Made by a program: the position numbers and the translations under genes. From G025836975 sp049646585 (GTDB lineage: Bacteria; Pseudomonadota; Gammaproteobacteria; Burkholderiales; Burkholderiaceae_B), in assembly GCA_049646585.1 (NCBI GenBank), contig JBARWC010000020.1, forward strand, positions 26,516-90,515: a stretch of DNA of 64,000 nucleotides. Reading direction: 5' to 3'. Of this stretch, positions 7,226 through 14,860 are shown piece by piece. The notes under the pieces are model-generated. The model was not told where the DNA came from. It did no database searches and was given only the letters and a program-made list of their open reading frames with translations. How positions within the stretch are numbered: the stretch's first letter is position 1; every line of letters starts with the position of its first letter.

Positions 7226-8367
7226 TGCGTGGATCGACTGCGATTGTAGGTGTGGGGATGTCGGGCTTTCCTGCGTTGCCGGAAGGCTCTTCTCCGCTGG
7301 ATGCCATGGCCATGGCTTGTGCGGAAGCGTTGGGGGACTCGGGCTTGACTGTCGACGATATCGACGGGGTATTCGCAGCGGGGCTGGAGCTGTTCATGCC
7401 GACATTGAGTTTGTGTGAATATCTTCAACTCAAGCCACGTTATACAGATTCTACGCAAATTGGCGGCGGTGCATTTTTGGCACATTTGAATCATGCTCAG
7501 GCGGCTATTGCGGCCGGTCTGTGCGAGGTGGCTTTGGTGGCCTATGGCAGTACCCAGAAGTCTCATGGGAAACGGTTTCAATCTCACTCTGAGACAAGCC
7601 CTTACGAGACGCCTTACCGCTTTCCCGGCCCGGCGGCCGGGTACGCTTTGATGGCTCAGCGGCATATGCATCAGTTTGGTACGACACGCGAGCAGATGGC
7701 TGAGGTTGCCGTCAACGCCAGAAAATGGGCACAGTTGAATCCGGACGCGCCAAATCAAAGCCCCTTGACGGTTCAGGATGTGTTGAATGCAAGACAGGTG
7801 TGCTCGCCTTTTACTGTACGTGATTGCTGCCTTGTTACCGATGGCGGCGGAGCGGTTATTTTGGTGTCCGCGCGACGAGCAAGAGCGTATGGGGATCGCG
7901 CAGTCTATATTCTTGGCGCCGGGGAAGCCGTTAGCCATCGCAGTGTTTCGCAAATGCCGGACTTGGCTACGACGGTTGCGCGCGAATCATCCACCAGGGC
8001 TTTCGATCAAGCCGGACTGCTGCCAGCGGATGTTGATGTGGCGCAGCTTTACGACGCGTTCACCATCATGCCGATTATGTTCGTAGAGGACCTGGGTTTC
8101 TGCTCCAAGGGACAAGGAGGGGCCTTCTTGGCGAATGGGCGAAGTGCGCCGGGCGGTGGGTTTCCTATGAATACCAGTGGTGGGGGGCTATCTTTTGGGC
8201 ACCCTGGCATGTTTGGTATCTACACCATTATTGAAAGCGTCATGCAGTTGCGGCGAGAATGCGGAGCCAGGCAAGTGGATGGCGCGCATATTGCCTTGGC
8301 ACATGCGCCTGGCGGTTATATGTCCAGCCAATCCACTGTTATCTTTGGCACAGCGTCTGCTTTATAG
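7225..8367 (+). CDS. SCPx thiolase-like protein lacking catalytic cysteines (probable retro-aldolase)
   Basis: A 380-residue thiolase-superfamily protein: N-terminal AIVGVGMSGFP, TDGGGAVILVSA in mid-protein, and GGGLSFGHPGMFG near residue 320. The nucleophile loop that would carry Cys reads TQIGGGAFLAH, and the C-terminal CxG reads HAPGGY, so both catalytic cysteines are gone. NEAF is replaced by LYDAFT. This is the pattern of Ltp2-type enzymes, which cleave beta-hydroxyacyl-CoA by retro-aldol chemistry with a DUF35 partner, rather than by thiolysis. The DUF35 gene directly upstream supports that. It probably releases an acyl-CoA from a branched intermediate. I infer the reaction; it is not shown. 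Confidence 0.8.
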   Translation: MRGSTAIVGVGMSGFPALPEGSSPLDAMAMACAEALGDSGLTVDDIDGVFAAGLELFMPTLSLCEYLQLKPRYTDSTQIGGGAFLAHLNHAQAAIAAGLCEVALVAYGSTQKSHGKRFQSHSETSPYETPYRFPGPAAGYALMAQRHMHQFGTTREQMAEVAVNARKWAQLNPDAPNQSPLTVQDVLNARQVCSPFTVRDCCLVTDGGGAVILVSARRARAYGDRAVYILGAGEAVSHRSVSQMPDLATTVARESSTRAFDQAGLLPADVDVAQLYDAFTIMPIMFVEDLGFCSKGQGGAFLANGRSAPGGGFPMNTSGGGLSFGHPGMFGIYTIIESVMQLRRECGARQVDGAHIALAHAPGGYMSSQSTVIFGTASAL

Positions 8368-8431
8368 CTTCAGACCGTGCAACATCAAAATCAGAGCTAT
8401 TTATACATATACATATTAGGGAGACAAGAAA

Positions 8432-9775
8432 ATGAAAGAGGCCTCGATGGAATGCCTTCACGCTGGACTTGACTACGCAGATCGGGAAACCGTTATTGCC
8501 GTACAAGAAGCAAAGCTTGCGAAGCTCGGACAACGCCTGAACCAGTATCCAGAGTGGCGAGAGCACTTTGCGAAGGGCGGGATGACTCCATTGGACCTTA
8601 AGGATCGCGAGTCGCTCGCATCCGTTCCTATGCTGGAGAAGGCGGACCTTCGGGCGCTTTATCCGTACCCCTTCCTAACTGTTGATATGGAAGACGTCAG
8701 CCGATTTTGTGCAACATCAGGTACGACAGGCTCTCCAGTCATGTTTGGGTTTACGAAGCATGATTGGGAAGTGACTCTGACACGCCAATTGACGCGCATC
8801 TTTCGGGCGGTTGGGCTTACTCCTGCTGATCGCGTTTACCAGGGATATGGATATGGCCTATGGATAGGCGGGTCGTCAATGGACGAGGCCTTGAAAGCTT
8901 ATGGTGCAACAAATTTTCCTGTTGGGCCGGGACGCGGCGAACTAATGGCAAAATGGCTGAAAGATCATCAATACACGGCGACGACCATGTCACCTTTGTG
9001 GCTGTCCACCTTGATCAACTACGCAAAGAAAGCGGGCATCGATCCCAAAAAAGACTGGAACTTGCGTGTGGGCATGTTCGGAGGGCAGTCCGTATCATCC
9101 ACTTTCCGCAAGGAACTTGAGGCGCAGATGCCCAGCGGCTTCATGGCTCACAATATCTACGGCAGCACGGAGGCTGGTGGGCCCATTGTGTCGATCTCGT
9201 GCCCCCATTCACATGCCGCTGACGAAATGCATTTGATCAACGATGATTCCGTGCTGACAGAGATACTTGATCCGGATACTTTGCTGCCGGTTAGCCCGGG
9301 GGAAGTAGGCGAGATAGTTGTGACCACTCTCGACAAGATGGCATCGCCAGTTGTGCGCTGGCGTACCCATGATCTTGTCAGGGTATCCGAGCATCCCTAC
9401 GATTGTCCTTGTGGACGGCATGGCTTTCCGCTTATTGGGCGCATCGTGGGCCGTTCCGACGATATGCTGAAAGTGCGTGGAGTCATGGTCTACCCATCGC
9501 AAGTCGAGGACGTTATAGCAGGCGTCACAGGTACGATGAAAGAGGCATGGCAGATCTACGTCGACAGCCAGGAGAAGGAGCTGGGTGGGATCGAGGTTGC
9601 CATCGAACGAAGGGCGGATTGCGCTGTGGCAAGCCAGAGCCTTGCGCAAGAAGTGGGGGCGCAATTGCGTGCGCGCCTGGGTTTGACCTGCTCAGTAGTA
9701 TGCCACGAAGAGGGCGTGCTGCCGCGTTATGAGGCCAAGGCTACTCGCGTATTGGTTCGTGCAGAGAAGGGCTAG
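8432..9775 (+). CDS. PaaK-like arylacetate-CoA ligase
   Basis: A 447-residue AMP-forming ligase of the phenylacetate-CoA ligase family, with GGGAGA ahead of the ATG. Motifs: the P-loop CATSGTTGSPVMFGFT (about 93-108), YGSTEAGGP adenine motif, RWRTHDLVRV, GRSDDMLKVRGVMVYPSQVE, and the C-terminal lysine region YEAKATRV. It activates a carboxylic acid to its CoA thioester, the entry step for all the later acyl-CoA enzymes in this operon. In ibuprofen degraders the IpfF ligase, of similar type, also sits with DUF35 and SCPx genes. Specificity cannot be read from sequence. Confidence 0.85.
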   Translation: MKEASMECLHAGLDYADRETVIAVQEAKLAKLGQRLNQYPEWREHFAKGGMTPLDLKDRESLASVPMLEKADLRALYPYPFLTVDMEDVSRFCATSGTTGSPVMFGFTKHDWEVTLTRQLTRIFRAVGLTPADRVYQGYGYGLWIGGSSMDEALKAYGATNFPVGPGRGELMAKWLKDHQYTATTMSPLWLSTLINYAKKAGIDPKKDWNLRVGMFGGQSVSSTFRKELEAQMPSGFMAHNIYGSTEAGGPIVSISCPHSHAADEMHLINDDSVLTEILDPDTLLPVSPGEVGEIVVTTLDKMASPVVRWRTHDLVRVSEHPYDCPCGRHGFPLIGRIVGRSDDMLKVRGVMVYPSQVEDVIAGVTGTMKEAWQIYVDSQEKELGGIEVAIERRADCAVASQSLAQEVGAQLRARLGLTCSVVCHEEGVLPRYEAKATRVLVRAEKG

Positions 9776-9777
9776 GT

Positions 9778-10968
9778 ATGGGTGCGCTAAATGGGATTCG
9801 GATCGTGGACCTGTCCCGTGTCCTGGGTGGCCCATATTGCACCCAAATGCTGGCGGACCATGGTGCTTCGGTAGTCAAAGTCGAGCCACCGTCTGGGGAC
9901 GAGACGCGGGGTTGGGGGCCGCCTTTCCTGGAGGATACGGCGTCGTACTTTCTTGGGTTGAATAGGAATAAGCAAGCGATAGCGATCGATCTGTCACTGC
10001 CCCGTGGACGTGAGGTCTTGTTGAAGTTGCTGGAAGAGGCCGACGTACTGGTGGAAAACTTCAAATACGGCACCATGGAGCGTTGGGGTCTGGGTTACGA
10101 GGAAGTTTTGTCTGCCAAGTTTCCGCGGCTTGTTTATTGCAAGGTATCGGGTTTTGGAGAAACTGGGCCGCTGGGCGGGCTTCCCGGATACGACGCCGTC
10201 GCTCAGGCCATGTCGGGGTTGATGTCAGTAAACGGTGAAAAAGGTGGCGAACCAATGCGTATGGGGGCTCCGGTTATCGATATGGTCACTGGCTTGAATG
10301 CCGCCTTGGGTGTTCTTCTGGCTATACACGAGCGTGCCGCATCCGGTAGAGGGCAGCGGGTGGATGCGACGCTGTACGACTCTGGCGTATCGTTGATGCA
10401 CCCGCATTTGTCCAATTATTTTCTCTCGGGGCGTTCTTCATCGCCTAGTGGCAACGCACATCCCAACATCTGCCCGTACGACTCGTATGCTACTGGCACT
10501 ACGCCTATATTTCTTGCAATTGGCAACGACGCACAGTTTGCAAAATTGGCGGCGGTACTGGGTAATCCTCAATTGTCGGGCTGCCCCGAGTTCAAGACCA
10601 ATAGTGATCGCCTTGAGCACGCGGAGTTGCTGCGCCGGGAGATCGAGGTGTGCACAAAGAGCCTGGATGGCGCTGAACTGGCATATCAATTGATGCGCAA
10701 AGGAGTTCCTTGCGGTTCGGTCTCCGACACGGCGGAAGTGGCACAGCATGAGCACACCTTGCATCGTGAAATGGTAGTGAGTATTGGCGAACACTACAGG
10801 GGTGTTGGATCGCCCGTGAAGCTTTCGCGCAGCGAGGCCAGCTACCGTAGTGCACCACCGAAGTTTGGCGCTGACACGTTTGCTGTCCTTGAGGCGTCCG
10901 GCTTTTCTACTGCCATTATTAAGCAACTTGTCGCTGACAGCGTGATCTTTGCTGAGGAAAGGGATTGA
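9778..10968 (+). CDS. Family III (CaiB/BaiF) CoA-transferase
   Basis: A 396-residue protein starting 3 bases after the ligase stop. The N-terminus GIRIVDLSRVLGGPYCTQ with VVKVEPPSGDETR is the CoA-binding Rossmann half. GFGETGPLGGLPGYDAVAQAMSG and GAPVIDMVTG follow, with the catalytic aspartate at Asp168. That is the residue which forms the glutamyl/aspartyl-CoA anhydride in this family. It probably moves CoA between the substrate acid and a product or succinyl-CoA, giving a second activation route beside the ligase. The stop overlaps the next gene by ATGA. Confidence 0.85.
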   Translation: MGALNGIRIVDLSRVLGGPYCTQMLADHGASVVKVEPPSGDETRGWGPPFLEDTASYFLGLNRNKQAIAIDLSLPRGREVLLKLLEEADVLVENFKYGTMERWGLGYEEVLSAKFPRLVYCKVSGFGETGPLGGLPGYDAVAQAMSGLMSVNGEKGGEPMRMGAPVIDMVTGLNAALGVLLAIHERAASGRGQRVDATLYDSGVSLMHPHLSNYFLSGRSSSPSGNAHPNICPYDSYATGTTPIFLAIGNDAQFAKLAAVLGNPQLSGCPEFKTNSDRLEHAELLRREIEVCTKSLDGAELAYQLMRKGVPCGSVSDTAEVAQHEHTLHREMVVSIGEHYRGVGSPVKLSRSEASYRSAPPKFGADTFAVLEASGFSTAIIKQLVADSVIFAEERD

Positions 10969-11891
10969 TGAGCGGTTTAAGCGATTCCCTTGCAGGCTGT
11001 CGGATCGTTGAGTTCGGGTTGAACTTGCCTGGCCCGCTCTTGACCCAAAGGCTGGGGCGCTATGGTGCTTATACGGTAAAGGTGGAACCCCCAACTGGTG
11101 ATCCCACCGCGGGAATGTTTAAAGACAGCGCTGGTGTTGCCGTTTTATATCAGATGCTTAATGGCCAAAAAAAAATCGAGCGGATTGACCTGAAGACGCA
11201 AGCAGGTAAAGAGCAGGCGCTTCACGAGGTCGCTGGCGCTGATATTGTGGTGGAGTCATCGACGCCAGGGACCATGATTGCGCTCGGGTTGGGCTACGAT
11301 CATTGCAGGAAAATCAACCCTTCGTTGATTTATTGTTCCCTTACGGGTTTTGGAGACCAAGCTGTACCTGGCCATGATATTAATTTTGTTGCCGCTGCTG
11401 GATTGGGATCTGCGATGGGGTACGGGCACAGAGCCCGGCTTCCGCTATTTCCTGTTGCCGACATAGCGGGCGGAGTGCTGGCGGCCGAAAGTGCCATCTT
11501 AGCCGGATTGTTAAAGCGCCATGCCACAGGTGATGGGCAAGAAATTCAAATAAACATTGCGGCGCAGCTTCGACAACTGAACGTGATTGGGGCGGCATCA
11601 CGCGCGGCGCTAGTCAACCGAGGCGATATGTTTTTGCGTGGCGACTACCCGTGCTACAGAGTCTACCGGTGTAAGGACGACACCTTGCTTGCCGTTGGTG
11701 CGCTGGAGCCCAAATTCTGGATACGGTTTTGTCAACTGACCGGACTGGAATCGCTTGGCCCTCGTCAATTTGAAACGTTCAGTGAGGGGGATGCGCATAT
11801 GTTGGTAGAAAACGTTATGGCGAGCCGCTACGCCACGGATTGGGAGGCGGCTTCACTGGTCGCGCCATGTTGCCTTACCGCGGTGCTTTAG
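10968..11891 (+). CDS. Alpha-methylacyl-CoA racemase-like protein, short at the C-terminus
   Basis: A 307-residue CaiB/BaiF-superfamily protein. Unlike its neighbour it has all three racemase residues: His136 in GHDINF, Asp165 in PVADIAGG and Glu247 in GALEPKFW, matching the His/Asp/Glu set of bacterial alpha-methylacyl-CoA racemase. That enzyme inverts the 2-methyl centre of acyl-CoAs. Racemases usually run to about 360 residues. This one stops inside the region that normally reads ACVTPVL (here APCCLTAVL), just before the operon 2 promoter, so about 50 residues are missing. Either a shortened working enzyme or a recent truncation. Its presence hints at an alpha-methyl-branched substrate. 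Confidence 0.75.
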   Translation: MSGLSDSLAGCRIVEFGLNLPGPLLTQRLGRYGAYTVKVEPPTGDPTAGMFKDSAGVAVLYQMLNGQKKIERIDLKTQAGKEQALHEVAGADIVVESSTPGTMIALGLGYDHCRKINPSLIYCSLTGFGDQAVPGHDINFVAAAGLGSAMGYGHRARLPLFPVADIAGGVLAAESAILAGLLKRHATGDGQEIQINIAAQLRQLNVIGAASRAALVNRGDMFLRGDYPCYRVYRCKDDTLLAVGALEPKFWIRFCQLTGLESLGPRQFETFSEGDAHMLVENVMASRYATDWEAASLVAPCCLTAVL

Positions 11892-11911
11892 CAACATTGA
11901 AAACTTATTAA

Positions 11912-11937
11912 TTAACCGTCCAGACGGTTAATATAGT
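11912..11937 (+). promoter_or_regulatory. Operator 2 and -10 box of catabolic operon 2
   Basis: TTAACCGTCCAGACGGTTAA (11912-11931) is a perfect palindrome, the best copy of the three operators. The -10 box TATAGT (11932-11937) follows directly. Its ACCG…CGGT arms resemble sites reported for PaaR-type TetR regulators. Confidence 0.75.
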
Positions 11938-11974
11938 AAACTGTACCAACTAGAAAATTCGAGAGGAACAGAAG

Positions 11975-13066
11975 ATGACTATGCAGGACGAAAATATCGA
12001 TCAGTTGGCTTCGACAATACAAGACCCGCCAGAACGTTTGACTGAAATGGTGGATCTGGAGGCGTTGTTGTTCGATGCCGAGGGCGCGCCAGCGATCGAG
12101 GCTAAAAACATTTTCCCGTTGGAGTGGAAGGTTGAAACTCCGAAGCTCTATGACATCTACGATGGTGCGCGTGACGGGGGGTGGTCTCCGCACACGCTTC
12201 CGTGGCACACTCTAGACCCCCAGCAGTACTCGATAGATCAGCGCTACGCCATGGCCTACTGGTTTACACTGCTTTCCGTGTTCGACGGTTCGGGTCCTAC
12301 GGTGTTTGCCCGGGCAATGATCCACACATACGAGCAAAAGGAAGAAGACCCTGTTCGCAAGTGCTTCTTTTCTGTTGTGCGTGATGAGATGAATCACGAA
12401 GAGGTATGCGGACGAGCCATTACCTTATTGACTCCCGGGGGACCCTTGCGGTATGAGCCCGAAACGTCACTAGGAAAACTTGCGCGGAATAACGTCGAAT
12501 GGCTCTATTACAACGGCTCCAGGTATTGGAGGGGATTCAATGCGGCGGTCGATAAATACTCCCTGCCGATCCTGTTTACTTCATTCCTCTTCGGTGAAGT
12601 TGCGTCCAGCACCTTGTTCCATGGAATGTACGAACGAACTACGATCCCTGTATTTAAGGAAGCATTCAAGCGGATAGGGCAGGATGAAGGCCGCCACCTT
12701 GGGATATGTCTGGCTGTGCTTGAGAAGCTGTTGCCAGTATTGACCCCGGCAGATAAAGAAATGATCACCCTACAATTACGTGCCGGCTTTGTGTTCTTAT
12801 CGGGCATCCTGTATGAGCCGCCAGAGCAGTTCTGGGAACTGCCGGCCACCTTCCTTCCGGCGCAGCGGTCCATCGAAGAGGTTGCGCGCAGCGCAGGCCT
12901 AGGCGTGCTAACGCTGGAGGAACGACGCGAGAACTGGAGAACGGCGGTCTTGCGAATGAAGGCTAATCTTGATCCCTATGGCATCGAATTTCCTGCGCTT
13001 CCAGAAGTCGGAATAAGTGGGAAAGAGGTCGTTTTCGATCCCGAGAAAATCATTCCTATATTCTGA
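11975..13066 (+). CDS. Single-polypeptide diiron (ferritin-like) oxygenase
   Basis: A 363-residue helical protein, first in operon 2, with GAGAGGAAC before the ATG. It has the carboxylate diiron pattern: EMNH (Glu138, His141) in VVRDEMNHEEVC, then Glu208 in LFGEVASS, then EGRH (Glu238, His241) in IGQDEGRH. Asp104 or Glu120 is the likely remaining ligand. This is the ferritin-like fold of BoxB, PaaA and AurF-type oxygenases. The next gene is its reductase, three bases away. No PaaB, PaaC or PaaD homologues are present, so a single chain would do the oxygenation. In context I infer epoxidation or hydroxylation of an acyl-CoA ring. N-oxygenation (AurF-like) is an alternative. Confidence 0.8.
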   Translation: MTMQDENIDQLASTIQDPPERLTEMVDLEALLFDAEGAPAIEAKNIFPLEWKVETPKLYDIYDGARDGGWSPHTLPWHTLDPQQYSIDQRYAMAYWFTLLSVFDGSGPTVFARAMIHTYEQKEEDPVRKCFFSVVRDEMNHEEVCGRAITLLTPGGPLRYEPETSLGKLARNNVEWLYYNGSRYWRGFNAAVDKYSLPILFTSFLFGEVASSTLFHGMYERTTIPVFKEAFKRIGQDEGRHLGICLAVLEKLLPVLTPADKEMITLQLRAGFVFLSGILYEPPEQFWELPATFLPAQRSIEEVARSAGLGVLTLEERRENWRTAVLRMKANLDPYGIEFPALPEVGISGKEVVFDPEKIIPIF

Positions 13067-13068
13067 TC

Positions 13069-14097
13069 ATGACTACCTCAACCGTTACTGTGCTGAACAA
13101 TGGCGTTATATTTTCCGCATCCTATGACCAATGCGTGTTGGACTCTGGCTTGGCCGAAGGCGTGGCCTTGCCGCATCAATGCCGAGGTGCGTCGTGCGGG
13201 CAGTGCAAAGCGCATATCGAGGAAGGAACGGTCAACCACGGCTGGTCATTCGGTCTGGCTATTACCGATGCCGAGAAGGACGATGGCTACTGTTTGATGT
13301 GTCAGGCTCGCCCCACCAGTGCTCAGCTTGTGTTGCGGACAGTGCAGCCCATGGGAAACGAAGCGCAAGCCACTGTTGAAGTAAGCGGTGCGCTGGTAGC
13401 TGTTGAGCAACTGACCCCACGGGTACGGAGGCTGGTCTTTCACGTGCCTGATGCGTCGCGGATATTCCGTCCCGGGTCCTATGCGGAACTACAGCTGCCT
13501 TCTATATCTCCAGATCGTGTGTACAGTTTCGCCAATTCGGAAAGTGAACGTGATCAACTTGAATTTCTGGTGGCATTGCATCCCGAAGGACGTGCCAGTG
13601 GTTATCTGCACAGTAATGTGAGGGTCGGAGATTTCTTGGGCTTGAAAGGGCCTTTCGGCGCTTGCCGGTTGCCGGTTGGCTCGGGTCCTGTGCTTGGCAT
13701 GGCAGGAGGTACAGGGCTGGCACCGGTGCTATCGATCTTTGAATCGGAGTTGGCATCTGGAGCGACCGATCAATTCACCCTATTGTTTGCTGTTCGGACG
13801 GATGACGATATTTTTGCGCTGGATCGTCTCATGGCACTGGCTGGCAGGTATGCAAACTTTACTTATGGACTAGTCGTGGCAGAGGGCCAAAGCAGGTTTT
13901 GCGCGCATCCGATGTTGATATCTGATTACATAAGGGCTTCATATCAGTCGCTTGTAGGATGGCGGGCGGTAGTAAGTGGGTCGCCTGGATTTGTCGCGGC
14001 GGCCACCGAAGCCTGTCGCGACCAGGGAATGCACTTGGATGACATTTCAGCGGATAGTTTCGTTGATGTGCAGGCTACGGTGGTAGAAGCAGAGTAG
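13069..14097 (+). CDS. Ferredoxin-NAD(P)H reductase of the diiron oxygenase (BenC-type architecture)
   Basis: A 342-residue electron-transfer protein. Residues 1-90 form a plant-type 2Fe-2S ferredoxin domain with Cys38, Cys43, Cys46 and Cys78 (CRGASCGQC and CLMC). An FAD domain follows with RVYSFANS. Then an NAD domain with GMAGGTGLAPVLSIFE. The ferredoxin is at the N-terminus, as in benzoate dioxygenase or methane monooxygenase reductases, whereas PaaE has it at the C-terminus. It should pass NAD(P)H electrons to the diiron protein just upstream, three bases away. The ribosome site is weak, consistent with coupled translation. Confidence 0.88.
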   Translation: MTTSTVTVLNNGVIFSASYDQCVLDSGLAEGVALPHQCRGASCGQCKAHIEEGTVNHGWSFGLAITDAEKDDGYCLMCQARPTSAQLVLRTVQPMGNEAQATVEVSGALVAVEQLTPRVRRLVFHVPDASRIFRPGSYAELQLPSISPDRVYSFANSESERDQLEFLVALHPEGRASGYLHSNVRVGDFLGLKGPFGACRLPVGSGPVLGMAGGTGLAPVLSIFESELASGATDQFTLLFAVRTDDDIFALDRLMALAGRYANFTYGLVVAEGQSRFCAHPMLISDYIRASYQSLVGWRAVVSGSPGFVAAATEACRDQGMHLDDISADSFVDVQATVVEAE

Positions 14098-14172
14098 CGT
14101 TATGGCATACGCGAAACGTAGTATGGGCTGGGCGGTATAGAATGACTAAGACACTTTTTCTTGCAAGGTAAT

Positions 14173-14760
14173 ATGGCACGGACGAAATCTGACGAGTTCG
14201 ATCACATTAAAGATCATGTACTAGCTTGCGCCATGAAGCTTTTTGCAGCCAAGGGCTTCGCAAACACAAACATTATCGAAATTGGCAAAGCCTGTAACGC
14301 TTCAAAATCGAGGATGTATCACTATTTTCCCTCGAAGGAGTCCATGCTGGAGACCATGCTTCGTAGTCATGTGGATGATCTGTTGGCCATTGTGTCTGAT
14401 ATAGCGCAAAAGGACGGCAATCCGGCGGAGGTTCTTGAGCTATATATTCGAGAGCACCTAGAGTATTACTACCGTAACAGCGAACGCCATTCGGTGTTGA
14501 TACAGGATGCCGATCATTTGTCGGCAAAGGCTCGTAAAGACCTGAAGGCTGCCGAAGCGCGCCTTGTTTCGTTCTTGATTGCTATTTTGCAGCGGCTCAA
14601 CAAAGCCCGTTACAGCGATCGGCACATAGCTGTGGCACATGCCATGTTGATATACGGGATGCTTAACTGGACTTACACCTGGTACAAACCTTCAGGCCAT
14701 TTGTCGTTCGAAACCTTGGCACGTGAAGCGACGAGTCTTTGTCTTCACGGTATCGGTTGA
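14173..14760 (+). CDS. TetR-family regulator, PaaR-like
   Basis: A 195-residue regulator. Start at ATG 14173 with AAGG just upstream, not the TTG at 14161. The N-terminal HTH reads KLFAAKGFANTNIIEIGKACNASKSRMYHYFPSKESML, the standard TetR helix set. The C-terminal ligand domain has EYYYRNSERHSVLIQDADHLS and LIYGMLNWTYTWYKPSG, like PaaR-type repressors released by aryl-CoA thioesters. It lies 75 bp after operon 2 without an operator of its own, so it may be read from promoter 2 and repress itself. The three operators at 5566, 11912 and 14809 are its likely targets. Confidence 0.85.
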   Translation: MARTKSDEFDHIKDHVLACAMKLFAAKGFANTNIIEIGKACNASKSRMYHYFPSKESMLETMLRSHVDDLLAIVSDIAQKDGNPAEVLELYIREHLEYYYRNSERHSVLIQDADHLSAKARKDLKAAEARLVSFLIAILQRLNKARYSDRHIAVAHAMLIYGMLNWTYTWYKPSGHLSFETLAREATSLCLHGIG

Positions 14761-14808
14761 TACATGCTTCGCGCTGGAAGGAATGTTATCCGGTTTCTCA
14801 TCTAGAAA

Positions 14809-14835
14809 TTGACCGTCTAGATGGATTATTATAAT
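14809..14835 (+). promoter_or_regulatory. Operator 3 and -10 box of catabolic operon 3
   Basis: TTGACCGTC-TA-GATGGATTA (14809-14828) with a consensus -10 TATAAT at 14830-14835. The -10 starts 21 bp after the operator start, as at site 1. It proves the in-frame ATG at 14834 lies inside the promoter. Confidence 0.7.
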
Positions 14836-14860
14836 GTTGTCAAAAAATAAGGGGGGGTCA

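Noticed and set aside
10968..11891. Calling the racemase-like protein a CoA-transferase with a lost catalytic Asp
   Set aside because: At first the YDSG-type region seemed to lack Asp, but the true catalytic position is the Asp of PVADIAGG (Asp165), which is present together with the racemase His and Glu.
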